From Atopobium sp. (lineage in GTDB: Bacteria; Actinomycetota; Coriobacteriia; Coriobacteriales; Atopobiaceae): a stretch of 64,000 nucleotides of DNA. How positions within the stretch are numbered: the first letter of the stretch is position 1; each line of letters begins with the position of its first letter. The translations under genes and the position numbers were made by a program. Below are positions 43,168-51,969 of the stretch, piece by piece. The notes beneath the pieces were generated by a model. The model had not been told where the DNA came from and did not search any database. It was given only the letters and a program-made list of their open reading frames with translations. The stretch lies in assembly GCA_015258715.1 (NCBI GenBank), contig JABZHR010000006.1, positions 17,896-81,895 on the forward strand, given 5' to 3'.

Positions 43168-44226
43168 ATGTTATCCATTAGACGAGAAGATCTTGAAGCT
43201 CGCGAGCATCAAATCTTATCTCCTGAAGCGGCTTTTTCTGATCAAAGTAAAGGTCGTGCGATTGCAGAGGAACCTGACCAGTACCGTACCTGTTATCAGT
43301 GTGATAGAGACCGTATTTTGCATAGTAAGAGTTTCAGAAGACTTGCTCACAAGACACAGGTTTTTCTCGCCCCAGAAGGGGACCACTATAGGACTCGTCT
43401 TATTCATACGCTTGAGGTTTCGCAGATTGCACGCTCAATTGCGCGTCCTCTTGGCTTAAACGAAGACCTGACTGAGGCAATTGCACTTGGACATGATTTA
43501 GGCCATACGCCGTTTGGCCATATTGGCGAGAAGGCGCTTTCGCACGCCATTAGCCTGTATAGGGGAATGGACCCCGATGCTCCAGAAAATGAGTATATTT
43601 TTGCCCATAATCAGCAGAGTGCCCGCATTGTTGAGTATCTGGAGAAAGACGGACAAGGTCTTAATCTTTCTCATGAAGTTATAGATGGTATTAGATGCCA
43701 TTCAGGTAATCTACGTGCAGAAACAGCAGAAGGAAGAATTGTTGCTATTTCGGACCGCATTGCGTATGTAACGCACGATATTGATGACGCAAAACGAGCA
43801 GGACTTCTTTCGGAGGAATATCTTCCAACCGAAGCTCGAGAGGTTCTTGGTAATAGCTCACCTGAGCGCATTGAAAACATGGTTCACGATATTGTCTCTG
43901 AGAGCTCTCGCGTAGGCGACATTAAAATGACCGACTCCATGTGGGGCGCCATGATGACCATGAGAGCATTCCTGTTTGCTAATCTGTACGCATCAGGGGA
44001 CGCAAAATACGAAGAACCCAAGGCATATGACCTCATCATTGAGCTGTTTGATTACTTTGTTAACCATTTAGATGAGGTTCCTGCAGAATACAAGTGTCAT
44101 GACTTTGATCATCCAGAAATCCAAGTAGCAGATTACGTGTCTGGTATGACCGATAGATATGCAACCAGAGTGTTTGAAGATCTTCGCCTTCCTCGTTCCT
44201 GGGGTAAAAGGAGATATGTAAAGTAA
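43168..44226 (+). CDS. dgt: Deoxyguanosinetriphosphate triphosphohydrolase-like HD protein
   Basis: HD-domain dNTPase of the dGTPase-like family. 352 residues: RDRILHSKSFRRLAHKTQVF, HTLEVSQIARSIAR, the metal HD in ALGHDLGHTPFGHIGE, and VAISDRIAYVTHDIDD. ATG at 43168 has AAGGAGG 5 bases upstream. In many Gram-positives the gene lies beside dnaG; here it is between ppdK and rplS. Confidence 0.9.
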   Translation: MLSIRREDLEAREHQILSPEAAFSDQSKGRAIAEEPDQYRTCYQCDRDRILHSKSFRRLAHKTQVFLAPEGDHYRTRLIHTLEVSQIARSIARPLGLNEDLTEAIALGHDLGHTPFGHIGEKALSHAISLYRGMDPDAPENEYIFAHNQQSARIVEYLEKDGQGLNLSHEVIDGIRCHSGNLRAETAEGRIVAISDRIAYVTHDIDDAKRAGLLSEEYLPTEAREVLGNSSPERIENMVHDIVSESSRVGDIKMTDSMWGAMMTMRAFLFANLYASGDAKYEEPKAYDLIIELFDYFVNHLDEVPAEYKCHDFDHPEIQVADYVSGMTDRYATRVFEDLRLPRSWGKRRYVK

Positions 44227-44245
44227 GTTTTATCCAAACTAACCC

Positions 44246-44274
44246 TTGTACAGTGGAAAGTATTCACGTATACT
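44246..44274 (+). promoter_or_regulatory. rplS promoter
   Basis: TTGTAC and TATACT with a 17-base spacer, 65 bases before the rplS start. The short leader holds no clear long hairpin. Confidence 0.75.
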
Positions 44275-44339
44275 TTCCGTCTGTGTGTTAACTATGTGTC
44301 GTTCGCAAGGGCGTCGGCACCTCTAGAGATGAGGAAACA

Positions 44340-44681
44340 ATGGACTACATTCGCGCTATTGAGCGTCAGCAGATCCGCGAGGACATTCCTGAGGTCCGCG
44401 TTGGTGACAACGTAAAGGTTCACTATCGTATTGTCGAGGGTGACCGTACTCGTGAGCAGGTCTTCCAGGGTGACATCATTCGTCTTTCCGGCGAGGGTTC
44501 CCGTGAGACTTTTACCGTTCGTAAGATCAGCTTTGGCATTGGTGTTGAGCGTACTTTCCCACTTCACTCACCAAAGATTGCTAAGCTTGAGGTTCTTCGC
44601 CACGGTGTTGTTCACCGCGCTAAGCTCTACTTCCTGCGCGATCGTGTTGGTAAGGCTGCTCGTCTTCGCGAGAAGCGCTAA
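44340..44681 (+). CDS. rplS: 50S ribosomal protein L19
   Basis: Large-subunit protein at the 30S interface. 113 residues: VRVGDNVKVHYRIVEGDRTR, QVFQGDIIRLSGEGSRETFTVRKIS, GVERTFPLHSP and the basic C-terminus. In many genomes it follows trmD; here glyQS, ppdK and dgt lie between. A terminator follows. Confidence 0.97.
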   Translation: MDYIRAIERQQIREDIPEVRVGDNVKVHYRIVEGDRTREQVFQGDIIRLSGEGSRETFTVRKISFGIGVERTFPLHSPKIAKLEVLRHGVVHRAKLYFLRDRVGKAARLREKR

Positions 44682-44699
44682 TCAACTTCATATGCTCTT

Positions 44700-44726
44700 T
44701 AAAGCCGCCTCCGGGCGGCTTTTTTA
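44700..44726 (+). terminator. rplS terminator
   Basis: AAAGCCGCC-TCCG-GGCGGCTTTTTT, a strong GC stem with T-run. It separates rplS from rnhB. Confidence 0.9.
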
Positions 44727-44755
44727 GTACCATAGTCGTGTGGTTTGGAGAAAAC

Positions 44756-45529
44756 ATGGCTGATTCTGCTAAAGATATACTTGCTCGTTTAAGCGATGCC
44801 CCAGAGACTGAGGTATATGAACTCATAGCTCGTTATAGCGAGGACCCCCGTAAACAGGTTATCAAGGCTTTAGAATCAGCTAAAAAGCGCATTGAAAAAG
44901 AACATGCCGAGAAGACCCGTGTAGAAGAAATGTATCGCTTTCAGAAGGAGCTTTCTGGGGGCGGACTTGTTGTTGGTGTTGATGAGGTGGGCAGAGGTTC
45001 TGTAGCTGGTCCTTTAACGGTTTGTGCGGTTTGTTTGCCAGAAGACCCTATCATCTATGGACTCAATGATTCCAAAAAATTAACCGCAACAAAGCGAGAG
45101 ATTCTAGCGGCACAAATTCAAGAAGTTGCTACAGCAATTGGCATTGCTCATATTTCACCTCAAAGAATTGATGAAGTTGGCATGGCACAGTGTTTAAGAG
45201 ACGCCATGCTTCAGGCTGTCAAAAACACAGGTATTGAGCCTGACTGCGTCTTGATTGATGGAAATCCCATGCACATCCATCCTAAAGAAAAGACTCTTGT
45301 TAAAGGTGATGCGCGCATTGCATCTATCGCTGCTGCTTCAATTGTGGCAAAGGTAACAAGAGATGCTCTTATGGTGGCCTATGACGAGGAGTACCCCGGC
45401 TACCACCTGGCAGAATGTAAAGGATATGCCTCTGCTGAACACATTGAAGCTATTGGTGAGATGGGACTTTCTCCCATACATCGTGCGTCGTTTTGTGGAA
45501 ACTTTGTTAAGACGCAAAGACTGTTTTAA
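44756..45529 (+). CDS. rnhB: Ribonuclease HII
   Basis: Removes ribonucleotides from DNA and RNA-DNA hybrids. 257 residues: GVDEVGRGSVAGPL (catalytic Asp, Glu), DSKKLTATKRE, DGNPMHI and KGDARIASIAAASIVAKVTRD. A helical N-terminal extension of about 65 residues (as in Gram-positive RnhB) precedes it. ATG 44756 with TGGAG; a GTG at 44738 is less likely. Confidence 0.94.
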   Translation: MADSAKDILARLSDAPETEVYELIARYSEDPRKQVIKALESAKKRIEKEHAEKTRVEEMYRFQKELSGGGLVVGVDEVGRGSVAGPLTVCAVCLPEDPIIYGLNDSKKLTATKREILAAQIQEVATAIGIAHISPQRIDEVGMAQCLRDAMLQAVKNTGIEPDCVLIDGNPMHIHPKEKTLVKGDARIASIAAASIVAKVTRDALMVAYDEEYPGYHLAECKGYASAEHIEAIGEMGLSPIHRASFCGNFVKTQRLF

Positions 45530-45576
45530 TACATCCAATTTACGTAATCTGATTAACTTTCAGACGCAAACAGGGA

Positions 45577-45612
45577 CCCGTTCATTCTAAGAGGATTGAA
45601 CGGGCTTTTTCT
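45577..45612 (+). terminator. rnhB terminator
   Basis: CCCGTTCA (45577-45584) pairs with TGAACGGG (45597-45604), followed by CTTTTTC. The remaining 130 bases to yraN hold no gene I can support. Confidence 0.75.
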
Positions 45613-45741
45613 TTAGCCGCAAGCCCGTAATATCAAATTTTTTACTTTCGTCAGAATCATTACGCTGTTTAGACAGGCAGCAGTCAAGTTAGTGTCAAAG
45701 TGCTCCTGCAAACTGAACTCTCCCACAATGAAAGGAGAGTT

Positions 45742-46260
45742 ATGAGCAAGAAAGACACAAGCAAGTATCCAAATTCTTTGCCTAATGAGGTAGAGGATAA
45801 ACCCTCACCACAGGAGGAGCCAAAAGATCAAGGCAAGGTTTCTGAAGAGGATGACGCACAAGAGGAAAGAATTCCGCTAGAAGAGATGTCTTCTCGCCAA
45901 ATTGGTGAGAAAGGCGAGGAGATTACAGCAAAATACCTCATCAAAAGAGGCTACAAAATTATCCAAACTAACTGGACGTGTCAGATTGGTGAGGTTGATA
46001 TTGTTGCTCAAGATGGCGATAACGTTGTGCTTGTTGAGGTAAAGACAAGACGTATTTTGAACAAAGACGATAGCATTATGCCTGAGCTGGCTGTAAATAG
46101 GGCAAAGCAGGAAAAATACAGAACGCTTGCGCTTATGTATGCAGCGCTTCATCCAGCACTTACCTCTATTAGATTTGATGTTGTTGCTATTAATCTGGTA
46201 GCTCCGAGCACAGCAAGCCTAAGGCATTTAATTGGAGCATTTAGCTGGGACGAGCAATGA
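45742..46260 (+). CDS. YraN/UPF0102-family endonuclease-like protein
   Basis: 172 residues. The C-terminal 120 match the UPF0102 restriction-endonuclease-like fold: GEEITAKYLIKRGYKIIQTNW, IGEVDIVAQDGDNVVLVEVKTRR (D and E-x-K metal motif). The first 50 residues are an acidic, Pro/Glu-rich extension not typical of the family. Function unknown, usually next to rnhB and comM. AAAGGAGAG sets the start. The stop overlaps comM by 4 bases (ATGA). Confidence 0.88.
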   Translation: MSKKDTSKYPNSLPNEVEDKPSPQEEPKDQGKVSEEDDAQEERIPLEEMSSRQIGEKGEEITAKYLIKRGYKIIQTNWTCQIGEVDIVAQDGDNVVLVEVKTRRILNKDDSIMPELAVNRAKQEKYRTLALMYAALHPALTSIRFDVVAINLVAPSTASLRHLIGAFSWDEQ

Positions 46261-47753
46261 GTCAAGCAACCATTTGCGTTCATACCGCAACTCTTAGAGG
46301 AATTGAAGCAATACCTGTTGATGTAGAAGTGGGTATTTCAGGCGGCATTCCTGGAATAACCATTGTAGGAATGCCTGACAGCTCCATTATGGAATCTCGT
46401 TCTCGTGTGCGCTGCTCACTAAAAGCTGCTGGTTTTACCATCCCTCGATTGCTGGTAACAATCAATTTGACGCCTGCTGATATAAAGAAGACGGGTACTG
46501 GATTTGATTTGCCTATAGCCGTTGCTATTCTTGCAGCTACTGGACAGATTCCTCAAGAGATTGTGCATAACAGGCTGTTTGTTGGAGAACTCTCATTAAA
46601 CGGCAAGATCTCTTCAGTTAGAGGTATGGCAGCGTATGCAATGCTTGCTAAAAAACTGGGAATGAAACTCATCTCCTCTTCAGATTGCAATTTGTTTGGT
46701 TCTGACTGGAGTCACGTCATAGGAATTCAATCATTGCTCAACTTGAGTTTAAGAGACCAATCATTCTGTAAGCCATTGGTTCAGCGTAAGCATTCTGTTG
46801 AAACAGCAATGCTCAGCGAGAATTTAGACTTTGAAGAGGTGATTGACCAGGAACTAGTCAAGCGAGCTATCGTAATCGCAGCCACAGGAAACCTGGGGAT
46901 GCTCATGATTGGCCCGCCAGGTGCAGGTAAAACCATGCTTGCTAAAAGAATTCCAACTATCCTCCCAGAGCTCTCTAAAGAAGAGCGTGATGAGGTATTG
47001 CTCATACATTCTGTAGCGGGGTGTGAAACAGATTCTATTCAAGCAGGTGTACGACCCTTTAGATCTCCTCATCATTCAGCTTCTGTAGCAGGCATGATTG
47101 GAGGTGGCAGACCTGTCATCCCAGGCGAAATTTCTCTTGCCCATAAAGGCGTGCTCTTTTTAGATGAGCTGCCCGAGTTTGCTTCTAATACGCTGCAGGT
47201 TTTACGTCAGCCAATCGAAGATGGATATGTGCGTCTTGCGCGAGTGGATGGCATCTATAAGTTTCCTTCTCAGTTCCAGCTCATCGCTGCAGCTAATCCC
47301 TGTCCTTGCGGATACTTTGGAGATAAAACTCACACCTGTAAGTGCTCTCCAGGAAAGATTTCTACGTATCAATCAAAAATTGGAGGTCCTTTAATGGATC
47401 GAATAGATATTGTGTGTGATGTAGCCCGACCTTCTTCTGATCGAGTAATTCAAGGTGAGCTCGGATTCACTTCAGCAGGTATGCGCTCACTTGTTGTCTC
47501 TGGCAGAGACTTTGCTTCTTGGCGAGAAACCCGTGGAGTAGATAGCACTTCTCGCCAAAAGTACGTGGAGAGCTTTGATGAATCAGCATTGCAACTACTT
47601 CATAGATTTGCTCGTGGACTTCATTTAGGAGGTAGAGCAATAACGCGTACCTGCAGAGTTGCAAGGACTATCGCAGACATTGCTCACCATGAAAAAGTGA
47701 CAAAAGACGACGTATCTGAGGCGGTTGCCTATAGGTCTCGTTCTTTGGAGTAG
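46257..47753 (+). CDS. comM: ComM/YifB-family Mg-chelatase-like AAA+ ATPase
   Basis: Hexameric helicase that promotes branch migration during natural transformation (shown for ComM in Vibrio). 498 residues: N-terminal Lon-protease-like domain, Walker A GPPGAGKTML, Walker B GVLFLDELPEF, a zinc-like cluster CPCGYFGDKTHTCKC, and the C-terminal Mg-chelatase helical domain. Two copies of the motif lie in its 3' part in opposite orientation (47521 and 47549). Coupled to yraN and followed by dprA, a recombination/competence trio. Confidence 0.93.
   Translation: MSQATICVHTATLRGIEAIPVDVEVGISGGIPGITIVGMPDSSIMESRSRVRCSLKAAGFTIPRLLVTINLTPADIKKTGTGFDLPIAVAILAATGQIPQEIVHNRLFVGELSLNGKISSVRGMAAYAMLAKKLGMKLISSSDCNLFGSDWSHVIGIQSLLNLSLRDQSFCKPLVQRKHSVETAMLSENLDFEEVIDQELVKRAIVIAATGNLGMLMIGPPGAGKTMLAKRIPTILPELSKEERDEVLLIHSVAGCETDSIQAGVRPFRSPHHSASVAGMIGGGRPVIPGEISLAHKGVLFLDELPEFASNTLQVLRQPIEDGYVRLARVDGIYKFPSQFQLIAAANPCPCGYFGDKTHTCKCSPGKISTYQSKIGGPLMDRIDIVCDVARPSSDRVIQGELGFTSAGMRSLVVSGRDFASWRETRGVDSTSRQKYVESFDESALQLLHRFARGLHLGGRAITRTCRVARTIADIAHHEKVTKDDVSEAVAYRSRSLE
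47520..47532 (+). repeat. Exact 13-mer motif copy (TGGCGAGAAACCC)
   Basis: Inside comM. A second core copy, TTCTCGCC, is 20 bases downstream in opposite orientation (47549-47556). Confidence 0.9.
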
Positions 47754-47755
47754 CA

Positions 47756-48631
47756 GTGGAGAGATGGGAAATTTCATCAGAAGATGAGGACTATCCAAAA
47801 GAATTGCTACTGCTTAACCATCCGCCTGAAATTATTTATGGAATGGGGGATAGAAGCGTTTTGCAACAACCTTGTATGTCTGTAATTGGGGCTCGTAGGG
47901 CCACCCCATACGGCATGGCAATTGCAGAAATAGCTGGCAGATGCGCCGCTGATAACAATATTGTGGTGGTATCTGGCGGAGCTCTTGGCTGCGATTATAG
48001 GGCTGGTATGGCTTCTCTTAATGCTGGTGGAAAGACTGTTGTAGTGGCAGGCTGTGGTGCGGATGTGACATATCCAACTACCTCTGCAGAGCTTTTTGAA
48101 GCAGCGCGAGAAGGAAGGGGAGCAGTCATTTCTCTAGACAGGTGGGGAACGCCTCCTAGACGTTATGCCTTTCCTAGAAGAAATGCGGTCATTGCAGCAT
48201 TAGGTAAAGTGCTCTTGGTAACGGAAGCGGGGCTTTGCTCAGGCACCATGAGTACTGCTGAGTTTGCTAACTCTCTTGGTAAAACTATTTATGCAATACC
48301 CGGGTCTATCTTTTCTCCTGCTTCTGCTGGTACGAATAGACTCATCTCTGAAGGGGCTCAAATTATTCCTGATGAGACATCGTTGGGCATTGCAATTTCA
48401 TTAGATTTTGATTGTCTAGTTCAGGAACAAATGAAGCAAGATAAGAAGTTGACGCCACTTTTATCTGCACTTATTGCTTCTCCTTCAAGACCAGAAGAGC
48501 TTGCATGGAGGCTATCAGAAAACGTACTTACCGTGTTAAATTCTCTTACTGATTATGAAGCTCGTGGAATGGTAAAAAGATTACCGGATGGAAGGTATAC
48601 TCCTTCTAAAGAGTTTTATTTGGATTCGTAG
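47756..48631 (+). CDS. dprA: DNA-processing protein DprA
   Basis: Loads RecA on incoming single-stranded DNA in transformation. 291 residues: Rossmann-like fold with GARRATPYG, VVSGGALGCDYRAG, VVAGCGADVTYP, FPRRNAVIA and EAGLCSGTMSTAEFA, then IPGSIFSPASAGTNRLI and a C-terminal winged-helix-like region. GTG start right after comM. Its presence fits, but does not prove, natural competence. Confidence 0.93.
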   Translation: MERWEISSEDEDYPKELLLLNHPPEIIYGMGDRSVLQQPCMSVIGARRATPYGMAIAEIAGRCAADNNIVVVSGGALGCDYRAGMASLNAGGKTVVVAGCGADVTYPTTSAELFEAAREGRGAVISLDRWGTPPRRYAFPRRNAVIAALGKVLLVTEAGLCSGTMSTAEFANSLGKTIYAIPGSIFSPASAGTNRLISEGAQIIPDETSLGIAISLDFDCLVQEQMKQDKKLTPLLSALIASPSRPEELAWRLSENVLTVLNSLTDYEARGMVKRLPDGRYTPSKEFYLDS

Positions 48632-48648
48632 TGTGTGATAGGTGAACA

Positions 48649-49983
48649 ATGACACAAAAAGTTACTGTAGTTGGCGCTGGTTTAGCTGGAAGCGAATGTG
48701 CTTTACAGCTTGCTTCACGTGGTGTTTCTGTAGAGCTCATTGAGCAGCGCCCTGTTGTTTCTTCTCCAGCACACCACACCGATATGTTTGCTGAGCTGGT
48801 CTGTTCCAACTCTCTGAAGTCCACTAAGGAAGATTCTGCAGCTGGAATTTTAAAGTCTGAGCTTAAAAAGATGGATAGTTTTCTGCTTCGTATTGCAGAA
48901 GAAAACTCTGTTCCTGCAGGCGGCGCGCTTGCGGTTAATAGAGAAGAGTTTTCAAAGGCTGTTACTGAGCAGATCAGAAATCATCCAAACATCTCGGTAA
49001 CTCATGCAGAGGTCACGGAGTTATCTGATGAGCCAACAGTTATCGCTGCAGGCCCTCTGTGTTCTGATAGCTTGTACCAGGCTATTTCTAAGCGTGTGGG
49101 GACTGACAGAATGTCGTTTTTTGATGCAGCAGCGCCTATTGTGTCTGAAGAGTCAATCGACCGTTCAATTGCATTCTCCCAGTCTCGTTATGAGGATTTA
49201 GGAATTGGCGATTACCTTAATTGCCCCATGAATAAAGAGGAATACGACACATTTGTAGATGAATTACTCGCAGCTAAGCGTGCTATCGGACACGATTTTG
49301 AGCAATCCGATTTGTTCCAGGCATGTCAGCCTATTGAGGAAGTGGCAAGAACAGGACATGATTCCATTAGGTTTGGAGCCCTAAAACCTGTTGGACTTAT
49401 TGATCCTAGAACAGGTAAACGTCCCTGGGCGGCAGTTCAGCTTCGTGCAGAAAATACAGCTAAAACAGCATTTAACCTGGTTGGTTTTCAGACAAACCTC
49501 ACCTGGGGAGAGCAAAAACGCGTATTTACGCTCATCCCAGGTCTGGAGAATGCTGAGTTCGTCCGCTATGGCGTCATGCATAGAAACTCTTTTGTTGATT
49601 CCCCTCATGCGCTTGATAGGTCATTTGGAATTCCAGACACTTCTACTATTCTCGCAGGTCAAATTACAGGCACAGAAGGCTATGTCGAGGCGATTGCCTC
49701 AGGCTTGCTTGCAGCACTAAACATGTATGCTCGCTTGATAGGCAAAGAGGAAGTTAAGCTTCCTTTAACAACCTCGTTTGGTTCTCTTGTGGGCTATGCA
49801 ACAAATCCAAACACCAAAGATTACCAGCCTATGCATGTTAATTTTGGAATTTTTGAGCCATTGGATGAGCATGTCAAAAGAAAAGACGAGCGCCGTCAGA
49901 AGATGGCGGAGCGCGCTCATAAAGATTTTGATGAGTATCTTGCCTCTCGCCATGAACTCTTTGATTGTGTAAAGCGTGATTAA
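48649..49983 (+). CDS. trmFO: Folate-dependent tRNA m5U54 methyltransferase TrmFO
   Basis: Uses methylene-THF and FADH2 to make ribothymidine at position 54. 444 residues: N-terminal FAD motif GAGLAGSECALQLASRG, EQRP, ELVCSNSLKS and the C-terminal HVNFGIFEPL. Depends on the folate pool that the cyclo-ligase at 1309 serves. Overlaps the recombinase start by 8 bases. Confidence 0.95.
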   Translation: MTQKVTVVGAGLAGSECALQLASRGVSVELIEQRPVVSSPAHHTDMFAELVCSNSLKSTKEDSAAGILKSELKKMDSFLLRIAEENSVPAGGALAVNREEFSKAVTEQIRNHPNISVTHAEVTELSDEPTVIAAGPLCSDSLYQAISKRVGTDRMSFFDAAAPIVSEESIDRSIAFSQSRYEDLGIGDYLNCPMNKEEYDTFVDELLAAKRAIGHDFEQSDLFQACQPIEEVARTGHDSIRFGALKPVGLIDPRTGKRPWAAVQLRAENTAKTAFNLVGFQTNLTWGEQKRVFTLIPGLENAEFVRYGVMHRNSFVDSPHALDRSFGIPDTSTILAGQITGTEGYVEAIASGLLAALNMYARLIGKEEVKLPLTTSFGSLVGYATNPNTKDYQPMHVNFGIFEPLDEHVKRKDERRQKMAERAHKDFDEYLASRHELFDCVKRD

Positions 49984-50902
49984 TGTGGGCATTTCTAAAG
50001 TGCAGATAAGTCACGTTGAACAATTTATTGAGTATCTAAGTAAGGTCAGGAATCTTTCTGAGAATACTTTAAGGTCGTATCAAACTGATCTTTTAGCATT
50101 TGAGCAGTGGTGTAGCAGGGAAAGTGTTGCGGTAACTCGGGTCGATCACAGAAGCCTTCGTCTCTATTTGGCCTATCTCAAACAGGCTCAATATTCAGCA
50201 AAAACACTAAATAGGCATTTATCTGCGCTTCGTGGTTTTTACAAATGGATGCAGCGAGAAAAGCTGATTGCTACAGATCCAACTCTTGCGCTCAGCAATC
50301 CTCGAGCACCACGAAATCTTCCACATACCATGGCTGATTCTGATGTAAATAGGCTTTTAGAATCATGTGATATTTCAACTGTGGTAGGTCTTAGAGATAG
50401 AGCATTTCTTGAGTTTTTGTATGCAACAGGAGCTCGTATTTCTGAGGTGGCATCTCTCAAGCTTGAACAGGTTGATTTGCAAAATGGAACAGTGCGTCTC
50501 TTTGGTAAAGGCTCTAAAGAGCGAATTGTTCCTCTCTATGAGTCTGCAATTGAGTGGCTCAAAAAGTACCTCAGGTCTTCTCGACCTACGCTTTTGCTGA
50601 AAGACAAAGCGGGTCGCGCACATTCGGCTCTCTTTATTTCCGTAAGAGGAAATAACATGAGCGCGGATTCTTTGCGCAAGGTTTTTTCGTCGTATCTAAC
50701 GGCTGCAGGGCTAGACAGCTCACTCTCGCCGCATGCTATGAGACATACATACGCTACAGAACTTCTTGGTGGTGGAGCAGATCTTCGTATTGTGCAGGAG
50801 CTTTTAGGTCATGAATCACTTTCAACTACACAGGTGTATACGCATTTGTCAGTTGACAGGCTTAAAGAAGCAGCAAAGGCGGCTCATCCAAGATCAAAAT
50901 AA
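49976..50902 (+). CDS. xerC: Tyrosine recombinase, XerC/XerD type
   Basis: Resolves chromosome dimers at dif with a partner. 308 residues: core-binding SAM-like domain, then catalytic residues Arg in TGARISEVASL, Lys in GKGSKERIVPL, His-x-x-Arg in SPHAMRHTYA, His in LLGHESLSTTQ and Tyr in TQVYTHLS. No prophage context; the trmFO neighbour is typical for XerC. GTG at 49976 is assumed; a second GTG is 9 bases on. Confidence 0.9.
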   Translation: MINVGISKVQISHVEQFIEYLSKVRNLSENTLRSYQTDLLAFEQWCSRESVAVTRVDHRSLRLYLAYLKQAQYSAKTLNRHLSALRGFYKWMQREKLIATDPTLALSNPRAPRNLPHTMADSDVNRLLESCDISTVVGLRDRAFLEFLYATGARISEVASLKLEQVDLQNGTVRLFGKGSKERIVPLYESAIEWLKKYLRSSRPTLLLKDKAGRAHSALFISVRGNNMSADSLRKVFSSYLTAAGLDSSLSPHAMRHTYATELLGGGADLRIVQELLGHESLSTTQVYTHLSVDRLKEAAKAAHPRSK

Positions 50903-51173
50903 ACCGTGCATTGTTGTGGAAGATCTTGCGCAGGGAAGTTAGATGTATTTGCGCAGTATTTGAAGAGGTTATGGTCTAAATTCTTTATAGACGTAGCCCT
51001 TGTTTTCCTGCTATACTTTCAAAAGTTGTGTAGAAGCACAACATGCTGTTACCAAACAGCACAAAATCGCACGTACGACTACTTGTTTGCCGTGGTGCCT
51101 AACGCTAAGCCAGGTGTTGGGTGGTTTTAACAAGGCTTGAACTCGTACGGAGGAACAACCAATGGAGGTAAAA
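50903..51173 (+). promoter_or_regulatory. rpsB leader and promoter region
   Basis: No gene is seen in these 271 bases. TATACT at 51013-51018 is the likely -10 (weak -35 TAGACG 19 bases upstream). The following leader has two clear stems, GTTGTG/CACAAC (51026-51043) and GCTGTT/AACAGC (about 51048-51061), and ends with two ribosome sites in series. Feedback by S2 is known for rpsB leaders elsewhere; its use here is inference. Confidence 0.45.
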
Positions 51174-51914
51174 ATGGCTGCAAAGATTACTATTCAGACT
51201 CTTCTGGATGCTGGTTGCCACTATGGTCACCAGACTCGTCGTTGGAACCCTAAGATGAAGCCATACATCTTTGGTGATCGTAACGGCATTTACATTCTTG
51301 ACCTTAAGCAGACCATGCTTGGCGCAGACGCTGCTTACACTTTCCTGAAGAATGTTGCATCTAAGGGTGGCCGTGTTCTCTTCGTCGGCACCAAGAAGCA
51401 GGCTCAGGAGCCAATCGCTACTGAGGCAGCTCGTGCAAACATGCCTTACATCAACCAGCGTTGGCTTGGCGGTATGCTTACCAACTTTGTCACCATGCGT
51501 TCCCGCATTAAGCGCCTTGAGGAGCTTGAGGCAATGGTAGAGGATGGCCGTATGGCAACTCTTCCTAAGAAGGAGCAGGCTCTTAAGAACAAGGAGCTTC
51601 TGAAGCTTCAGCTTAACCTCGGTGGCGTCCGTGATATGACTTCTCTTCCACAGGCTCTCTTTGTTGTTGACTCCAAGCGTGAAGAGAACGCAATCCGTGA
51701 GGCAAACCGTCTTCACATTCCAGTTGTCTCCCTGCTTGACACCAACTCTGATCCAGATGTTGTTGATTACGGCATTCCTGCAAATGACGATGCTATTCGT
51801 TCCATTTCTCTTATGTGCCAGCTTGCTGCAGACGCAATTCTTGCAGGTAGCGGCAAGGAGCAGATTTCTGCTGAAGAGATGGGTGCTGAGTCCGAGACCC
51901 CAGCTGCTGAGTAA
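51174..51914 (+). CDS. rpsB: 30S ribosomal protein S2
   Basis: Small-subunit protein. About 246 residues: KITIQTLLDAGCHYGHQTRRWNPKM, FVGTKKQAQE, RWLGGMLTNF, PVVSLLDTNSDP. Two ATGs, 51162 and 51174, each have a GGAGG; the second gives the usual MAAK start. Pairs with tsf 55 bases downstream. Confidence 0.96.
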   Translation: MAAKITIQTLLDAGCHYGHQTRRWNPKMKPYIFGDRNGIYILDLKQTMLGADAAYTFLKNVASKGGRVLFVGTKKQAQEPIATEAARANMPYINQRWLGGMLTNFVTMRSRIKRLEELEAMVEDGRMATLPKKEQALKNKELLKLQLNLGGVRDMTSLPQALFVVDSKREENAIREANRLHIPVVSLLDTNSDPDVVDYGIPANDDAIRSISLMCQLAADAILAGSGKEQISAEEMGAESETPAAE

Positions 51915-51969
51915 CTCTTAGCAACGGGTTAAATAATTTAGTTATTCAGTAGATTTTTGGGAGGAAAAC

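Noticed and set aside
49976..50902. Prophage or integrative-element integrase
   Set aside because: The tyrosine recombinase sits beside trmFO amid housekeeping genes and no phage genes or attachment repeats are present; XerC-type is the better call.
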